DNA of 64,000 nt from Actinoallomurus soli (GTDB taxonomy: Bacteria; Actinomycetota; Actinomycetes; Streptosporangiales; Streptosporangiaceae), in NCBI RefSeq assembly GCF_024055715.1, contig NZ_JAMXMV010000023.1, positions 40,913-104,912 of the forward strand, in the 5' to 3' direction. The translations under genes were made by a program, and so were the position numbers. Shown here piece by piece: positions 48,634 to 57,824 of the stretch (position 1 is the stretch's first letter; the number at the start of each line of letters is the position of its first letter). Below the pieces are notes generated by a model. That model made no database searches, was not told the DNA's origin, and was given only the letters and a program-made list of their open reading frames with translations.

Positions 48634-48931
48634 GGTCTTCTCCTTTCACCGCGATCGACCTGTCGAGTGCTCATTCACGCTACTTCCCTCGACCACTCTC
48701 ATCGCGATTTTCATGGACCGAAGGCGGCCATATGGGCGGACCTCGAAGAATCCCCTGAAATCCATGAAAGGGCGATGCCTGCTCCGCGTATCGGCCCCTC
48801 CGCCGGGGAGCGCACGCGTCGGATGGGAGCGAGACGGCTGCGGCCGCGCTCGGCTGAGCCGCCTCCGGCAGAATCGCGGAGGACCATGCGGTCCGGCCGC
48901 GCAGGCCCACGCGATCCGAGGGAGTACGTGC

Positions 48932-49807
48932 ATGGCGGGCGATGACGCTGAAATCGTCGACGAGCTGAGAATCGGCGGGAGGGACCGCAACTTCACGATC
49001 CGATTGCCCCGGGCGACGGTGGACGGCCGGGAGCCGCCCCTCGTACTCGTGCTCCATGGCAACGGCCCGGACCCCGGGGGTCCCGTCATGCGCGAGTGGA
49101 CCACGTTCGACGAACAGGCGGATGAGTGGGGCCTGGCGGTCGCCTACCCGGACGGGATCGGGGGGTGCTGGGCGGACGGCCGGGGCGTCACCGCCGCCGA
49201 CCAGGCGGGAGTGGACGACGTCGCCTTCCTCCGCGCGGTCATCGAACGGTCGGCCGAACGCCACGGCACCTCTCCCGATCGGGTCGTGGTGGCGGGGATG
49301 TCCAACGGCGCGTTCATGGGGCACCGGCTGGCGTTGGCGGCGAGCGCCCAGGTGGCGGTGCTGGCGACGGTCGCGGGCGGGCTGCCCGCCGCCCTACTGG
49401 ACGTGCGGCCGACGCACGCCGTCTCGGCCATGCTGATCCACGGCACGGCCGACCGGATCGTCCCGATCGACGGGGGGCACTCGCGGCGCCGCGGGCCGAA
49501 CGGCGAGCTGCGCGGCCGCACGCTGTCGCTGCGGGAGACGGCCGAGCACTGGCGGACGATCGACCGGTGCCCGTCCGGACCGGGCGAGACGCACACCACC
49601 GAGTCGTCGAGCCGCACGACGGTCCACGGCGGCGTCGGCGGAACACGGGTGGTCGCCTGGACGGTCTTCGGCGGCGGTCACACCTGGCCGGGTACGCCCA
49701 CCCCGCCCGAGTGGGACGAGCCGGCCACCTTGGAGTTCGACGCGGCCGAGGAGATCTGCCGCTTCGCCCGGCCCCTGCTCGTCTCCCCGGACCTCCGGCG
49801 GCTCTGA
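48932..49807 (+). CDS. PHB-depolymerase/LpqC-type esterase
   Basis: 291 residues from ATG 48932. Alpha/beta hydrolase with oxyanion phrase VLVLHGNGPDPG, nucleophile Ser in AGMSNGAFM, Asp in HGTADRIVP and His in GGGHTWPG, in the order of the esterase/PHB depolymerase family. No signal peptide, so it is likely cytosolic, unlike secreted LpqC. Substrate may be a phenolic ester or short polyester. A GC-rich repeat follows its stop. Confidence 0.9.
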   Translation: MAGDDAEIVDELRIGGRDRNFTIRLPRATVDGREPPLVLVLHGNGPDPGGPVMREWTTFDEQADEWGLAVAYPDGIGGCWADGRGVTAADQAGVDDVAFLRAVIERSAERHGTSPDRVVVAGMSNGAFMGHRLALAASAQVAVLATVAGGLPAALLDVRPTHAVSAMLIHGTADRIVPIDGGHSRRRGPNGELRGRTLSLRETAEHWRTIDRCPSGPGETHTTESSSRTTVHGGVGGTRVVAWTVFGGGHTWPGTPTPPEWDEPATLEFDAAEEICRFARPLLVSPDLRRL

Positions 49808-49831
49808 ACGCCCGCTCCCACCGCCCGCCGA

Positions 49832-49947
49832 GACCACCACCGACCGCTCCCACCACCAACCGGCACCACCACCGACCGGCACCACCGCCGACTGCTCCCA
49901 CCACCGACCGGCACCACCACGAACCGCTCCCACCGCCGACCGGCACC
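49832..49947. repeat. Short imperfect tandem repeat (16-bp units, 48-bp period)
   Basis: Units such as CACCACCACCGACCGG recur about every 16 bp, with a higher period near 48 bp (about 2.3 copies). It lies between two genes, and no gene is seen in it on either strand. Not a CRISPR: units are contiguous without spacers. Confidence 0.7.
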
Positions 49948-50039
49948 GGCGCGGTCCTGCCGGGCTGCGGCCGGATCGAGATCTCGCCGCTACCCGGACG
50001 GGCCATGCTGAGGACCGTGGGCGGGCCGCGGAGGGCGCC

Positions 50040-50858
50040 ATGGGATGGAAACGGTGGGCCGCGTCGGGGACGGTCTTGGTCCTGTTCCTCGTCGTCGTCG
50101 GTTGCGGAGCCGGGGGGCCGCGTCCGGCACCGGGAGCCCACGTCACCGTCGTCCTGCGGGCGGACGGCAGTGGCCGGGCCGATCTCTGGGTCGGCGGTGG
50201 CGTGCGCTCGGACCGCGAGCTGCGGGACCTGGGCCGGCGGGTGGCCGCGGCGCTGTTCCGGGGGCAGGTCCTCGGGCCGACGACCGTCGAACGGGGCTCG
50301 GCCTTCACGTTCGCCCGTACGGAGGTCGTGCGGGCGTACCGGCCCGGTCCGCGCCCCGTTTTCGACATCGCCGGTGGGAGCGTCGGCCCGGTGCTGAAGG
50401 CCGCCGGATATCCCGGTTACACGTTGCGGCTCCGGCCGCCCCTGGTCCGTACGTCGATCGGCGGCCGAACGCATCCGCCCGGGTTCGAGTACGCGTGGCG
50501 CGTCTCGCCGGGTGACCCGCCACCGGCCGGTTCGATGGTCATGCAGCCCCGGCTGCTGCACTGGGCCGTCGAAATGGCGTTGCTGGCCGTCGCCGCCGCG
50601 GCGGTGCTGAGCGGGTTCGTCAGCCGTGACGCGCGGGTCGGGTTCGGCGGGTGTGCCGCCGGTTCGGTGGCCGCGGTGGCGGTCCTGCTGACCGACCGGG
50701 CGTCCGGGGACGCCCTGGGCACCCTGGGCCACCTCAGCGGAACCCGGCTCACGCTGGTGACGCGGCTGCCCCTCGTCGCGTTGCCCGTGGTGGCGCTCGC
50801 GGTGATCCGGCTCCTGCTCCTCATCGCGCGGCAGACGGCGACGCCGCGCCCGGAGTGA
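50040..50858 (+). CDS. LppM-like lipoprotein with C-terminal membrane helices
   Basis: 272 residues. A lipoprotein signal (LVLFLVVVGCGAGG, Cys22) precedes an extracytoplasmic domain with ADGSGRADLWVGGG and VRTSIGG phrases. Three membrane helices follow (LHWAVEMALLAVAAAAVLSG, AAGSVAAVAVLLTD, LPLVALPVVALAVIRLLLLI). The lipidated domain plus membrane tail resembles mycobacterial LppM-like proteins, but this is a guess. It may act as a small envelope sensor or lipid-handling protein. Confidence 0.7.
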   Translation: MGWKRWAASGTVLVLFLVVVGCGAGGPRPAPGAHVTVVLRADGSGRADLWVGGGVRSDRELRDLGRRVAAALFRGQVLGPTTVERGSAFTFARTEVVRAYRPGPRPVFDIAGGSVGPVLKAAGYPGYTLRLRPPLVRTSIGGRTHPPGFEYAWRVSPGDPPPAGSMVMQPRLLHWAVEMALLAVAAAAVLSGFVSRDARVGFGGCAAGSVAAVAVLLTDRASGDALGTLGHLSGTRLTLVTRLPLVALPVVALAVIRLLLLIARQTATPRPE

Positions 50859-50926
50859 ACCGCCACGACGCCTCCGGCTCCCGAAGACCGGCCTGGATGT
50901 CGTACCGACATGGTCGACTGTGCGGC

Positions 50927-51691
50927 ATGGAGAACTCCCGATTCCTGGCCTGTCTCGCGTCGGACTTCGACCGCCTGCGGGCCGTCGTCTCGGCCGACCG
51001 GACGGCGGCGGTTCCGACCTGCCCCGGCTGGACCAACGCCGACCTCGCCCGCCACGTCGGCCAGGTCTACCTGCACAAGACCCTCGGCATGCGCCTGGGC
51101 GGTGAGCCCGACGAGTGGCCGCCGAAGGATTCCGCGGACGAGGAGCCGCTCGCGCTGCTCGACCGCACGTACGCCGACCTGCGTGCGGAGTTCGCCGCGC
51201 GCCGGCCGGAGGATCCGACCGGCACCTGGTACGGCCCGGACCAGACCGTCGGGTTCTGGGCCCGGCGGATGGCGCAGGAGACGGTCGTCCACCGCATCGA
51301 CGCCGAGCTCGCGGCCGGGCAGCCGGTGGCACCGGTCCCGGCGGACCTCGCCGTCGACGGCATCGACGAGCTGCTCAAGGTGTTCGTGGCGTACAGCGTC
51401 GCCGAGTGGAGCGACTACTTCACGGACATTCTGGCCGGATCGCCGGGCCGGACGTACACGGTGCGGACCGACGGCGCGGCCTGGCGCGTACGGACGGGGC
51501 CGGGGCTGTTCACCGTCGAGGACGGCGAGGGCGATGAGGCGGCCGACGTGACGGTGAGCGGTCCGCCGACGGCCGTGCTGCGCCGGCTCTGGAACCGCGA
51601 GTCCACCGGCGAGCCGAGCGGCGTGACGGTCGAGGGCGCCCCGGAGGCGGTGGAGGAGCTGCGGCGCTGCATCGTCACGGCGACGCAGTGA
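50927..51691 (+). CDS. Maleylpyruvate-isomerase-fold (MDMPI/DinB) protein
   Basis: 254 residues. The N-terminal four-helix domain (LASDFDRLRAVV, PTCPGWTNADLARHVGQVYLH, ETVVHRIDAE) carries three conserved His of the mycothiol-dependent isomerase group: HVGQ, VYLHK and VVHRID. The C-terminal MDMPI_C-like domain ends in VTVSGPPTAVLRRLW and VEGAPEAVEELR. Mycothiol-linked proteins occur only in actinobacteria. The reaction is not determined; many paralogues exist per genome. Confidence 0.9.
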   Translation: MENSRFLACLASDFDRLRAVVSADRTAAVPTCPGWTNADLARHVGQVYLHKTLGMRLGGEPDEWPPKDSADEEPLALLDRTYADLRAEFAARRPEDPTGTWYGPDQTVGFWARRMAQETVVHRIDAELAAGQPVAPVPADLAVDGIDELLKVFVAYSVAEWSDYFTDILAGSPGRTYTVRTDGAAWRVRTGPGLFTVEDGEGDEAADVTVSGPPTAVLRRLWNRESTGEPSGVTVEGAPEAVEELRRCIVTATQ

Positions 51692-51728
51692 GCGGGCCCC
51701 CGCAACGCCGCCCCGGGCCCGGAGGGTG

Positions 51729-52046
51729 TCAGAGAAACCCGTACTCCCTCAGCGACTGCCGATAGGTGTCCCACGTTTCGCCGACGAACTGCGGATAAGG
51801 CGGCGACCCGGGGCCCGAGGTCCTCACCTGGCGGTTCTGGAAGGCCCCGTACACCGCCTGCCTGCCACCGGTGTCGCCGGCCAGGGCTCGTTCCTCGGGG
51901 GTGAGCGCTCTGCCCTGCGCCTGAGCGGCCGTCTCGGCCTCGTGGACGGCGGAGCTCCAGCCCCGGGTGAATTCAGCGTGTCCGGCAGCGCGAGATGCGG
52001 CTGACTGGTCTGCAGGTGAGATCTTTCCTCCGGACGTTCCGGTGAT
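51729..52046 (-). pseudogene. C-terminal fragment of an unidentified protein
   Basis: A frame with protein-like content runs from 52046 (just after a TAA) to a stop at 51729: ISPADQSAASRAAGHAEFT, RALTPEERALAGDTGGRQAV, PQFVGETWDTYRQSLREYG. No ATG or GTG is available at its front, and its first part overlaps the amylase promoter region. I read it as the end of a larger gene cut off by insertion of the amylase segment. Family not recognised. Confidence 0.5.
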
Positions 52047-52084
52047 TTACGGTCTTGGCACCCCCGAGCCAGGAGCCCGCAACG

Positions 52085-54850
52085 ATGCGCAACTCGGTAC
52101 GAACCGCCCTCGCCGCCGCCGCGGCCACACTCGGTGTGGCGGCGTGGTCCACGGCCCTGCCCGCGAACGCCGCACCCGTTTCCCCCGGTCCCCGGGGCGG
52201 CGCGCTGCACTCGCTCCGCGGTCCGGTGACGAACGAGAACTTCTACTTCGTGATGGCCGACCGCTTCAAGAACGGCGACCCGGCCAACGACACCGGCGGC
52301 CTGGGCAACGACCCCCTGGTCAGCGGATTCGACCCCACGAACAAGGGCTTCTACAACGGCGGTGACCTCAAGGGCATCACCTCGAAGCTCGACTACATCC
52401 AGGGGCTCGGGACCAACGCGATCTGGCTGACCCCGAGCTTCAAGAACAAGGCGGTGCAGCTGGAGGACGGTCCCTCCGCCGGGTACCACGGCTACTGGAT
52501 CACCGACTTCACGCAGATCGACCCGCACCTCGGCACGAACGCCGACCTGGCCGCGCTGGTCAAGGCCGCGCACCAGCGGGGCATGAAGGTCTACTTCGAC
52601 ATCATCACCAACCACACCGCCGACGTCATCGGCTACAAGGAGGGCGGGCGCACGGCGTACGTGTCCAAGGACGCCAAGCCGTACCGCACCGCCGACGGGA
52701 AGCCGTTCGACGACCGGGACTACGCGGGCACCTCGACCTTCCCGAAGCTCGACCCGAACACCTCCTTCCCGTACACCCCGGTGCTCGACGCCAGCGAGAA
52801 GCACCTCAAGGTGCCGGACTGGCTCAACGACGTCACGCTGTACCACAACCGCGGGAACACCACCTTCACCGGCGAGGACGCGCAGTACGGCGACTTCTAC
52901 GGGCTCGACGACCTGATGACCGAGAACCCGCGCGTCGTCCGCGGGTTCATGGACATCTACGAGACGTGGATCAGGGACTTCGGCATCGACGGCTTCCGCA
53001 TCGACACGATGAAGCACGTCAATGACGAGTTCTGGCAGACGTTCGGGCCGGGCATCGTGAAGTACGCGCGGGAGCACGGCAAGCCGGACTTCTTCATGTT
53101 CGGCGAGGTGGCGCTCGACGGCAGCGACGACGCGGCCAAGAGCCTCACCTCGCACTACACGACGCACGACAGGATGCAGGCGGTGCTGGACTTCCCGTTC
53201 CAGGACGCCGCCCGCAGCTTCGCGTCCCGTGGCCAGGGCAACGCCGCGCTGGCGCGGTTCTTTGCCAGCGACGACTGGTACACCGACGCGGACTCCAACG
53301 TGTACGAGCTGCCGACCTTCCTCGGCAACCACGACATGGGGCGCATCGGCTACTTCCTGACCAGCGACAACCCGGGCGCGAGCGACGCCGAGCTCCTGGC
53401 CAGGGACCGCCTCGCGCACGAGCTGATGTACTTCTCGCGCGGCAACCCGGTCGTCTACTACGGCGACGAGCAGGGCTTCACGGGCAAGGGCGGGGACCAG
53501 CTCGCCCGGCAGACGATGTTCGCCAGCAAGGTGCCGGAGTACCTCCAGGACGACCTGCTGGGGACGACCTCGACGCACGCGGTCGACAACTTCAACCCCG
53601 ACCACCCGCTCTACCGGACGATCAGCGACCTCGCGGCGGTCACCAAGCGGCACCCCGCCCTGCGGAACGGGGCCGAGCAGGTGCGGTACGCCTCGGACGG
53701 GCCGGGCGTCTTCGCGTTCTCCCGGATGGACCGGACGCAGCAGCGGGAGTACGTCGTCGCGCTGAACAACGCCACCACGCCGCAGTCGGCCGCCGTCCCC
53801 ACGTACCTGGCGAACAGCGGGTTCACGAAGGTGTACGGCACCGGCGCGGCGACGCTGCGCAGCAAGGCCGACCGGACGCTGCAGGTGACCGTGCCGGCCC
53901 TGTCCGCGGTGGTCTACCTCGCCGACGGCCGCGTCCCCGTGTCCAAGGCCGCGCCCGCCGTCACGCTCGCCCCGCCCGCGCCGGCGGAGGCGTCTCACGG
54001 GCGCATGCACGTCGCCGCGGCCGTCGCCGGGTCCTCCTTCAACGAGGTCACGTTCCAGGTCAAGGTCGGCGACGGCCCGTGGCAGTCGATCGGCACCGAC
54101 GACTCCGCCCCGTACCAGGTGTTCCACGACACGAGCGGCTACCGGACCGGCACCCCGCTGCGCTACCGCGCGGTGGTGCTCGACAACGCCGGCCACACCC
54201 GCTGGAGCCGGGAGCGGTCGACGGCCGTGCCGGCGCCGGCGGTCACCGTGACCGCCCCGAAGGACGGCGGGACCGTGACGAACATCGACCCGGTCACCGT
54301 CCAGGCGGACGTCGGCCCCGAGCGGGCGACGGAGTCGGTGCGGTTCGAGCGCAGCGTGGGCGGCGGGGCCTGGGAGGACCTGGGCACGGACACCTCCTCC
54401 CCGGCGTACACCGTCACGGACGACGTGTCGAAGCTCCCGCTGGGCACGCAGGTCCGCTATCGCGCCACCCTCCTCGAGCGCGGCTCGCGGCCGGTGACCG
54501 GTGCGCCGGTCACCGTGACCACCGCCGCGCCCAAGCCGGCCCGTGACCACGTGACGCTCGTCGGGTCGCTGCAGAGCGAGGCGGGCTGCGGCGGCGACTG
54601 GGACCCGGCCTGCGCGGCCACCCGGCTTGCGTTCGACACGGCCGACGGCCAGTGGCACGGCACCTTCACGCTGCCGGCCGGCGACTACGAGTGGAAGATC
54701 GCGATCAACGACTCGTGGACCGAGAACTACGGCGCGGGCGGCGCCTCGGGCGGGGAGAACCTCAAGCTCAGCGTCCCGGCGGACGGCACGAAGTACCGGT
54801 TCACCTGGAACCAGGTGACCCACGTCCCGTCGGTGGAGAAGGTCTCCTAA
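52085..54850 (+). CDS. Large secreted GH13 alpha-amylase with C-terminal modules
   Basis: 921 residues; signal peptide about 1-30 (ending ANAA). GH13 catalytic domain (about 45-600): DIITNHTAD, nucleophile Asp307 in GFRIDTMKHV, acid/base Glu341 in FGEVALDG, Asp417 in FLGNHDMGR. The phrase NFYFVMADRFKNGDPANDTGG is typical of amylopullulanase-like members. Two beta-sandwich modules follow (about 635-820), then a CBM/X25-type module at the end (LVGSLQSEAGCGGDWDPAC, AGDYEWKIAIND, GTKYRFTWN). It hydrolyses starch or pullulan outside the cell. Full length, no defects. Confidence 0.95.
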   Translation: MRNSVRTALAAAAATLGVAAWSTALPANAAPVSPGPRGGALHSLRGPVTNENFYFVMADRFKNGDPANDTGGLGNDPLVSGFDPTNKGFYNGGDLKGITSKLDYIQGLGTNAIWLTPSFKNKAVQLEDGPSAGYHGYWITDFTQIDPHLGTNADLAALVKAAHQRGMKVYFDIITNHTADVIGYKEGGRTAYVSKDAKPYRTADGKPFDDRDYAGTSTFPKLDPNTSFPYTPVLDASEKHLKVPDWLNDVTLYHNRGNTTFTGEDAQYGDFYGLDDLMTENPRVVRGFMDIYETWIRDFGIDGFRIDTMKHVNDEFWQTFGPGIVKYAREHGKPDFFMFGEVALDGSDDAAKSLTSHYTTHDRMQAVLDFPFQDAARSFASRGQGNAALARFFASDDWYTDADSNVYELPTFLGNHDMGRIGYFLTSDNPGASDAELLARDRLAHELMYFSRGNPVVYYGDEQGFTGKGGDQLARQTMFASKVPEYLQDDLLGTTSTHAVDNFNPDHPLYRTISDLAAVTKRHPALRNGAEQVRYASDGPGVFAFSRMDRTQQREYVVALNNATTPQSAAVPTYLANSGFTKVYGTGAATLRSKADRTLQVTVPALSAVVYLADGRVPVSKAAPAVTLAPPAPAEASHGRMHVAAAVAGSSFNEVTFQVKVGDGPWQSIGTDDSAPYQVFHDTSGYRTGTPLRYRAVVLDNAGHTRWSRERSTAVPAPAVTVTAPKDGGTVTNIDPVTVQADVGPERATESVRFERSVGGGAWEDLGTDTSSPAYTVTDDVSKLPLGTQVRYRATLLERGSRPVTGAPVTVTTAAPKPARDHVTLVGSLQSEAGCGGDWDPACAATRLAFDTADGQWHGTFTLPAGDYEWKIAINDSWTENYGAGGASGGENLKLSVPADGTKYRFTWNQVTHVPSVEKVS

Positions 54851-54936
54851 CCGTGGCGGCCCCCGCCCGTACGACGGGCGGGGGCCGCCACCCGTCGCAT
54901 CCGCCGGCGTCGTCACCCGTCGCATCCGCCGGGGCG

Positions 54937-55596
54937 TCAGGTCACCAGGCCCCTGCGGTAGGCGTAGACGACCGCCTGCACGCGGTCCCGCAGGTCGAGC
55001 TTGGTGAGGATGCGCGAGACGTACGTCTTGACGGTCTCCTGGCTGATCACCAGGGTCGCGGCGATCTCACTGTTGGACAGGCCGTTCGCGATGAGGCGCA
55101 GGACCTCCAGTTCCCGTGGGGTCAGCGGAACGTCGCTCGATCCGTCCCCGGAGGGGCGGATCCGCGCGGCGTACCTGCCGACGAGCTGCCGCGTCACCTC
55201 CGGCGCCAGCAACGCGGCGCCGGTCGCGACGGTGCGGATGCCGTTCAGCAGCTGCGCCGGCGGGGCGTCCTTGAGCAGGAACCCGCTCGCCCCCGCGCGC
55301 AGCGCCTCGTACACGTACTCGTCCAGGTTGAACGTCGTCACCACGAGCACCTTGATGGGATCCTCCACGCCGGGCCCGGCGAGCAGGCGGGTCGCCTCGA
55401 TGCCGTCGAGCACCGGCATCCGTACGTCCATCACGACCATGTCCGGGTTCAGCCGCCGGGCGAGGTCGACCGCGGCGCGCCCGTCCCCGCACTCGCCCAC
55501 CACCTCGAGGTCGGGCTGCGCGTCGATGATCGTCGAGAATCCCGTGCGGATCAGCGCCTGGTCGTCGCAGACCAGGACCCGGACCGGCGCGCTCAC
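54937..55596 (-). CDS. NarL/LuxR-type response regulator
   Basis: 219 residues. Receiver with VLVCDDQALI, phospho-Asp in MVVMDVRMPVLDG, Lys in FLLKDAP; LuxR HTH PLTPRELEVLRLIANGLSNS, EIAATLVISQETVKTYVSRI. Start overlaps the stop of the kinase gene (ATGA). With kinase and CPBP protease it forms a three-gene operon. The 142-bp dyad at 57623-57764 is its most likely target. Confidence 0.95.
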   Translation of the reverse strand: MSAPVRVLVCDDQALIRTGFSTIIDAQPDLEVVGECGDGRAAVDLARRLNPDMVVMDVRMPVLDGIEATRLLAGPGVEDPIKVLVVTTFNLDEYVYEALRAGASGFLLKDAPPAQLLNGIRTVATGAALLAPEVTRQLVGRYAARIRPSGDGSSDVPLTPRELEVLRLIANGLSNSEIAATLVISQETVKTYVSRILTKLDLRDRVQAVVYAYRRGLVT

Positions 55597-56747
55597 GACG
55601 GGCTCCCCGCGGGGATGCGCGCCCGCACGACGAAGCCGCCGGCCGCCCGCGGCTCCGCGTCGAACTCGCCGTCCAGGGCCTCGACCCGTTCGCGGAGCCC
55701 GGCCAGGCCCCGGCCGCTCCCGCCGGGAGAGCCGGCCCGCGAGCCGGAACCGTCGGTGCAGACCTCCACGGTGATATCCCTTCCGCCATAGCGCACGCGG
55801 ACCTCGGTGCGGCTGCCGTGGGCGTACTTGAGGGCGTTCGTCAGTGCCTCCTGCACGACCCGGTAGGCCACGAACTCGGCGCTGCCGGCCGGCTCCGACG
55901 GCTCGCCCTCCTGAGTGAACTCCACCGGCTGCCCGGCGGTGCGCGTCTGCTCCACGAGCGTCGTGAGGTCTCCGGCCGACGGCGTCCTCACGTCGGTGTC
56001 GTGGTCGGGGTTGAGCAGGTCGAGCAGGTGCCGCAGGTCGGTGATGGCCCGCCGGCCGGTGTCGGTGACGGCGCTCAGGGTCGCGTCGAGCCGATCGGGG
56101 GCGGCGGTCAGGTAGCGCGCCGCCTCGGCCTGGACGACCATCGCCGTCACGTGGTGCGTGACGACGTCGTGGAGCTCACGGGCGATCCGGGTGCGTTCGG
56201 CGGCGCGGGTGGCCTCGGCGACGTGGCGGCGGCGTTCGGCCTCGGCGGCGCGGGTGGCGCGCAGCCAGGACCCGATGCCCCAGACGATGACCAGTGCCAG
56301 GTAGAACGTCACGTACTCGCTCGGCCCGTCGGTGCCGCCGAGCCGGTCGAGGGCGACCGCCAGCGGCACGTACGCCACGGAGAGGACGACCACGGTGACG
56401 CGCCGGTGACGCTCCAGGTGGGCGCCCGCGCTCAGCAGCGCGAGCGCCAGTCCGGCGGCCGCGACCGTCTGGTAGGCGCGGAGCTGGTCGAGGACGAAGC
56501 CGAGCGACACCAGGATGAGGCAGGCGGCCGGCCACCGCCGGCGCACGGCGAGCGGGAGGGTCTCGAGGGCGACCGCGACGATGGTCAGAGCGTCGAAGGG
56601 ACGGGCCGGCAGTCCGCCGAGCTGCGTTCCGTGATTGTGGAACGTCGGCAGATACGTCAGGAGGATCTGCAGCAGCGCGAGCGGGGAATCCCGGACCGTG
56701 ACGTCACACCGCCGCCACAGGTCCGGGAGCCGCCGGAGATCGATCAC
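55593..56747 (-). CDS. Sensor histidine kinase, NarL/DesK type
   Basis: 384 residues from GTG 56747, overlapping the CPBP stop (GTGA). Four or five membrane helices up to about 150, then HisKA_3 (RTRIARELHDVVTHHVTAMV), N-box AYRVVQEALTNALKYAHG and G-box GSGRGLAGLRERVEALDG. DHD-x-R-x-P linker parts are typical of actinobacterial members. It pairs with the 54937 regulator. Translational coupling to a membrane protease suggests that both belong to an envelope response. Confidence 0.94.
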   Translation of the reverse strand: MIDLRRLPDLWRRCDVTVRDSPLALLQILLTYLPTFHNHGTQLGGLPARPFDALTIVAVALETLPLAVRRRWPAACLILVSLGFVLDQLRAYQTVAAAGLALALLSAGAHLERHRRVTVVVLSVAYVPLAVALDRLGGTDGPSEYVTFYLALVIVWGIGSWLRATRAAEAERRRHVAEATRAAERTRIARELHDVVTHHVTAMVVQAEAARYLTAAPDRLDATLSAVTDTGRRAITDLRHLLDLLNPDHDTDVRTPSAGDLTTLVEQTRTAGQPVEFTQEGEPSEPAGSAEFVAYRVVQEALTNALKYAHGSRTEVRVRYGGRDITVEVCTDGSGSRAGSPGGSGRGLAGLRERVEALDGEFDAEPRAAGGFVVRARIPAGSPS

Positions 56748-57577
56748 TGGGCGAGCGTAGCGGTCGCGGCGACCCGGGCACGGCGCCGGAAAGGGACCAG
56801 GTTGCCGCGCCGGTGAGCCAGCCACATGAAGACGATGGTCAGCAGCGCGCCGAACACGATCGAGTACACGCTCGCCTCCGGGCCGAACTTGCCGCCGCTG
56901 AGCAGGGACGAGCCCGACGTGACACCGTGCAGCAGCCCCTTCGTGTCGCCGTTGCCGGAGACCTCGGTGCCGAAGATGCCGGACTCGGCGAAGTTCCAGC
57001 CGAAGTGCACACCGATCGTCACCCACAGGCTGCGGGTGGCGGCGTAGGCGGCGGCGAGCATGCCGCCGGCCTCGATGGCGATGGCGATCGCGCCCCACAG
57101 GGTGGCGTCCTTGTTGAGCAGGTGCGACATGCCGAACAGCAGGGCGGTCAGCGTCAGCGCCATCCAGGTGCCGATCCATCCCTCGATGATCCGGAACAGG
57201 ACGCCGCGGAACAGCAGCTCCTCCGTCACGGCGGCGGCGGCCATGAAGCCGATCAGTCCCAGCGCCCCCGTCACCGAGCCCCCGCCGTCGGTCCGGTAGT
57301 CGCCCAGGAAGACGAGGTTCAGGATGACGGCCGTGAACATCGCGACGCCGATGAGCGTTCCACGGCCGAAGGCGGCGACGGCACCGGTCCTGGCCACTTC
57401 GACCGGCTCCCGGCGCTCGGACCACCGCACCACCCAGGCGTACACCAGCACCGAGACCACGGCCGACGCGAGACCGAGGATCAGGGTGAGGAACGCGTTC
57501 CCCTGGACCGCGGCCACGGCCTGACTGCCGACGAGGGCGACCACCGCGACGGCCACGAGCTGCTTCAACAGACGCAT
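56744..57577 (-). CDS. CPBP (Abi/Rce1-type) intramembrane protease
   Basis: 277 residues from ATG 57577. About seven membrane helices. Family residues: EELLFRG (Glu-Glu-x3-Arg) near 123-129, FGMSHLLN and HFGWNFAE (H-x3-N). These are the metal-binding sites of CPBP glutamic-type intramembrane proteases, used in prenyl-protein processing, bacteriocin immunity and sensor cleavage. As first gene of the kinase-regulator operon it could process a signal or be a protective output. Its promoter mirrors that of the divergent lipoprotein hydrolase. Confidence 0.9.
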   Translation of the reverse strand: MRLLKQLVAVAVVALVGSQAVAAVQGNAFLTLILGLASAVVSVLVYAWVVRWSERREPVEVARTGAVAAFGRGTLIGVAMFTAVILNLVFLGDYRTDGGGSVTGALGLIGFMAAAAVTEELLFRGVLFRIIEGWIGTWMALTLTALLFGMSHLLNKDATLWGAIAIAIEAGGMLAAAYAATRSLWVTIGVHFGWNFAESGIFGTEVSGNGDTKGLLHGVTSGSSLLSGGKFGPEASVYSIVFGALLTIVFMWLAHRRGNLVPFRRRARVAATATLAQ

Positions 57578-57622
57578 GACGACTCCTGTACGAGACCCGC
57601 GACCGGAGCGCCGCGGTGACGC

Positions 57623-57764
57623 CGAGAACGCTACGAATTCGAGCGGTCCTAAATCGTCACCGCGCCGTGGACACTCGTTGTGGCTCGTACGGGGGACAAA
57701 AGGGCCGCGCGAATGTCCGCCGTACGGTGACGCCTTCGATGTGGCCGGCTCCGTAGCGTTCTCG
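57623..57764. promoter_or_regulatory. 142-bp symmetric divergent control region
   Basis: Outer arms CGAGAACGCTACG (57623-57635) and CGTAGCGTTCTCG (57752-57764) are perfect 13-bp inverted copies. Inner 23-bp arms (57655-57677 and 57710-57732, for example CGTCACCG..GGACA.TCG) match at 18 of 23 positions. Spacers between outer and inner arms are 19 bp on both sides. So the same composite site reads toward both the CPBP gene and the hydrolase gene, 46 and 60 bp before their starts. Best explained as twin promoters for one regulator, probably the NarL-type protein at 54937. Confidence 0.8.
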
Positions 57765-57824
57765 ACATCGCCCCGGCACCACATTTCGGCCGCCGGGCAT
57801 CGGAATCGCTCACCGGAGGACCCC

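Noticed and set aside
49832..49947. CRISPR-like repeat
   Set aside because: Units are contiguous and imperfect, without unique spacers, and no cas genes are near.
51824..54925. Minus-strand open frame of over 1000 codons opposite the amylase gene
   Set aside because: Antisense shadow of a GC-rich gene: its composition is mostly Arg, Val, Gly and His, and the plus strand encodes an intact amylase with all catalytic motifs.
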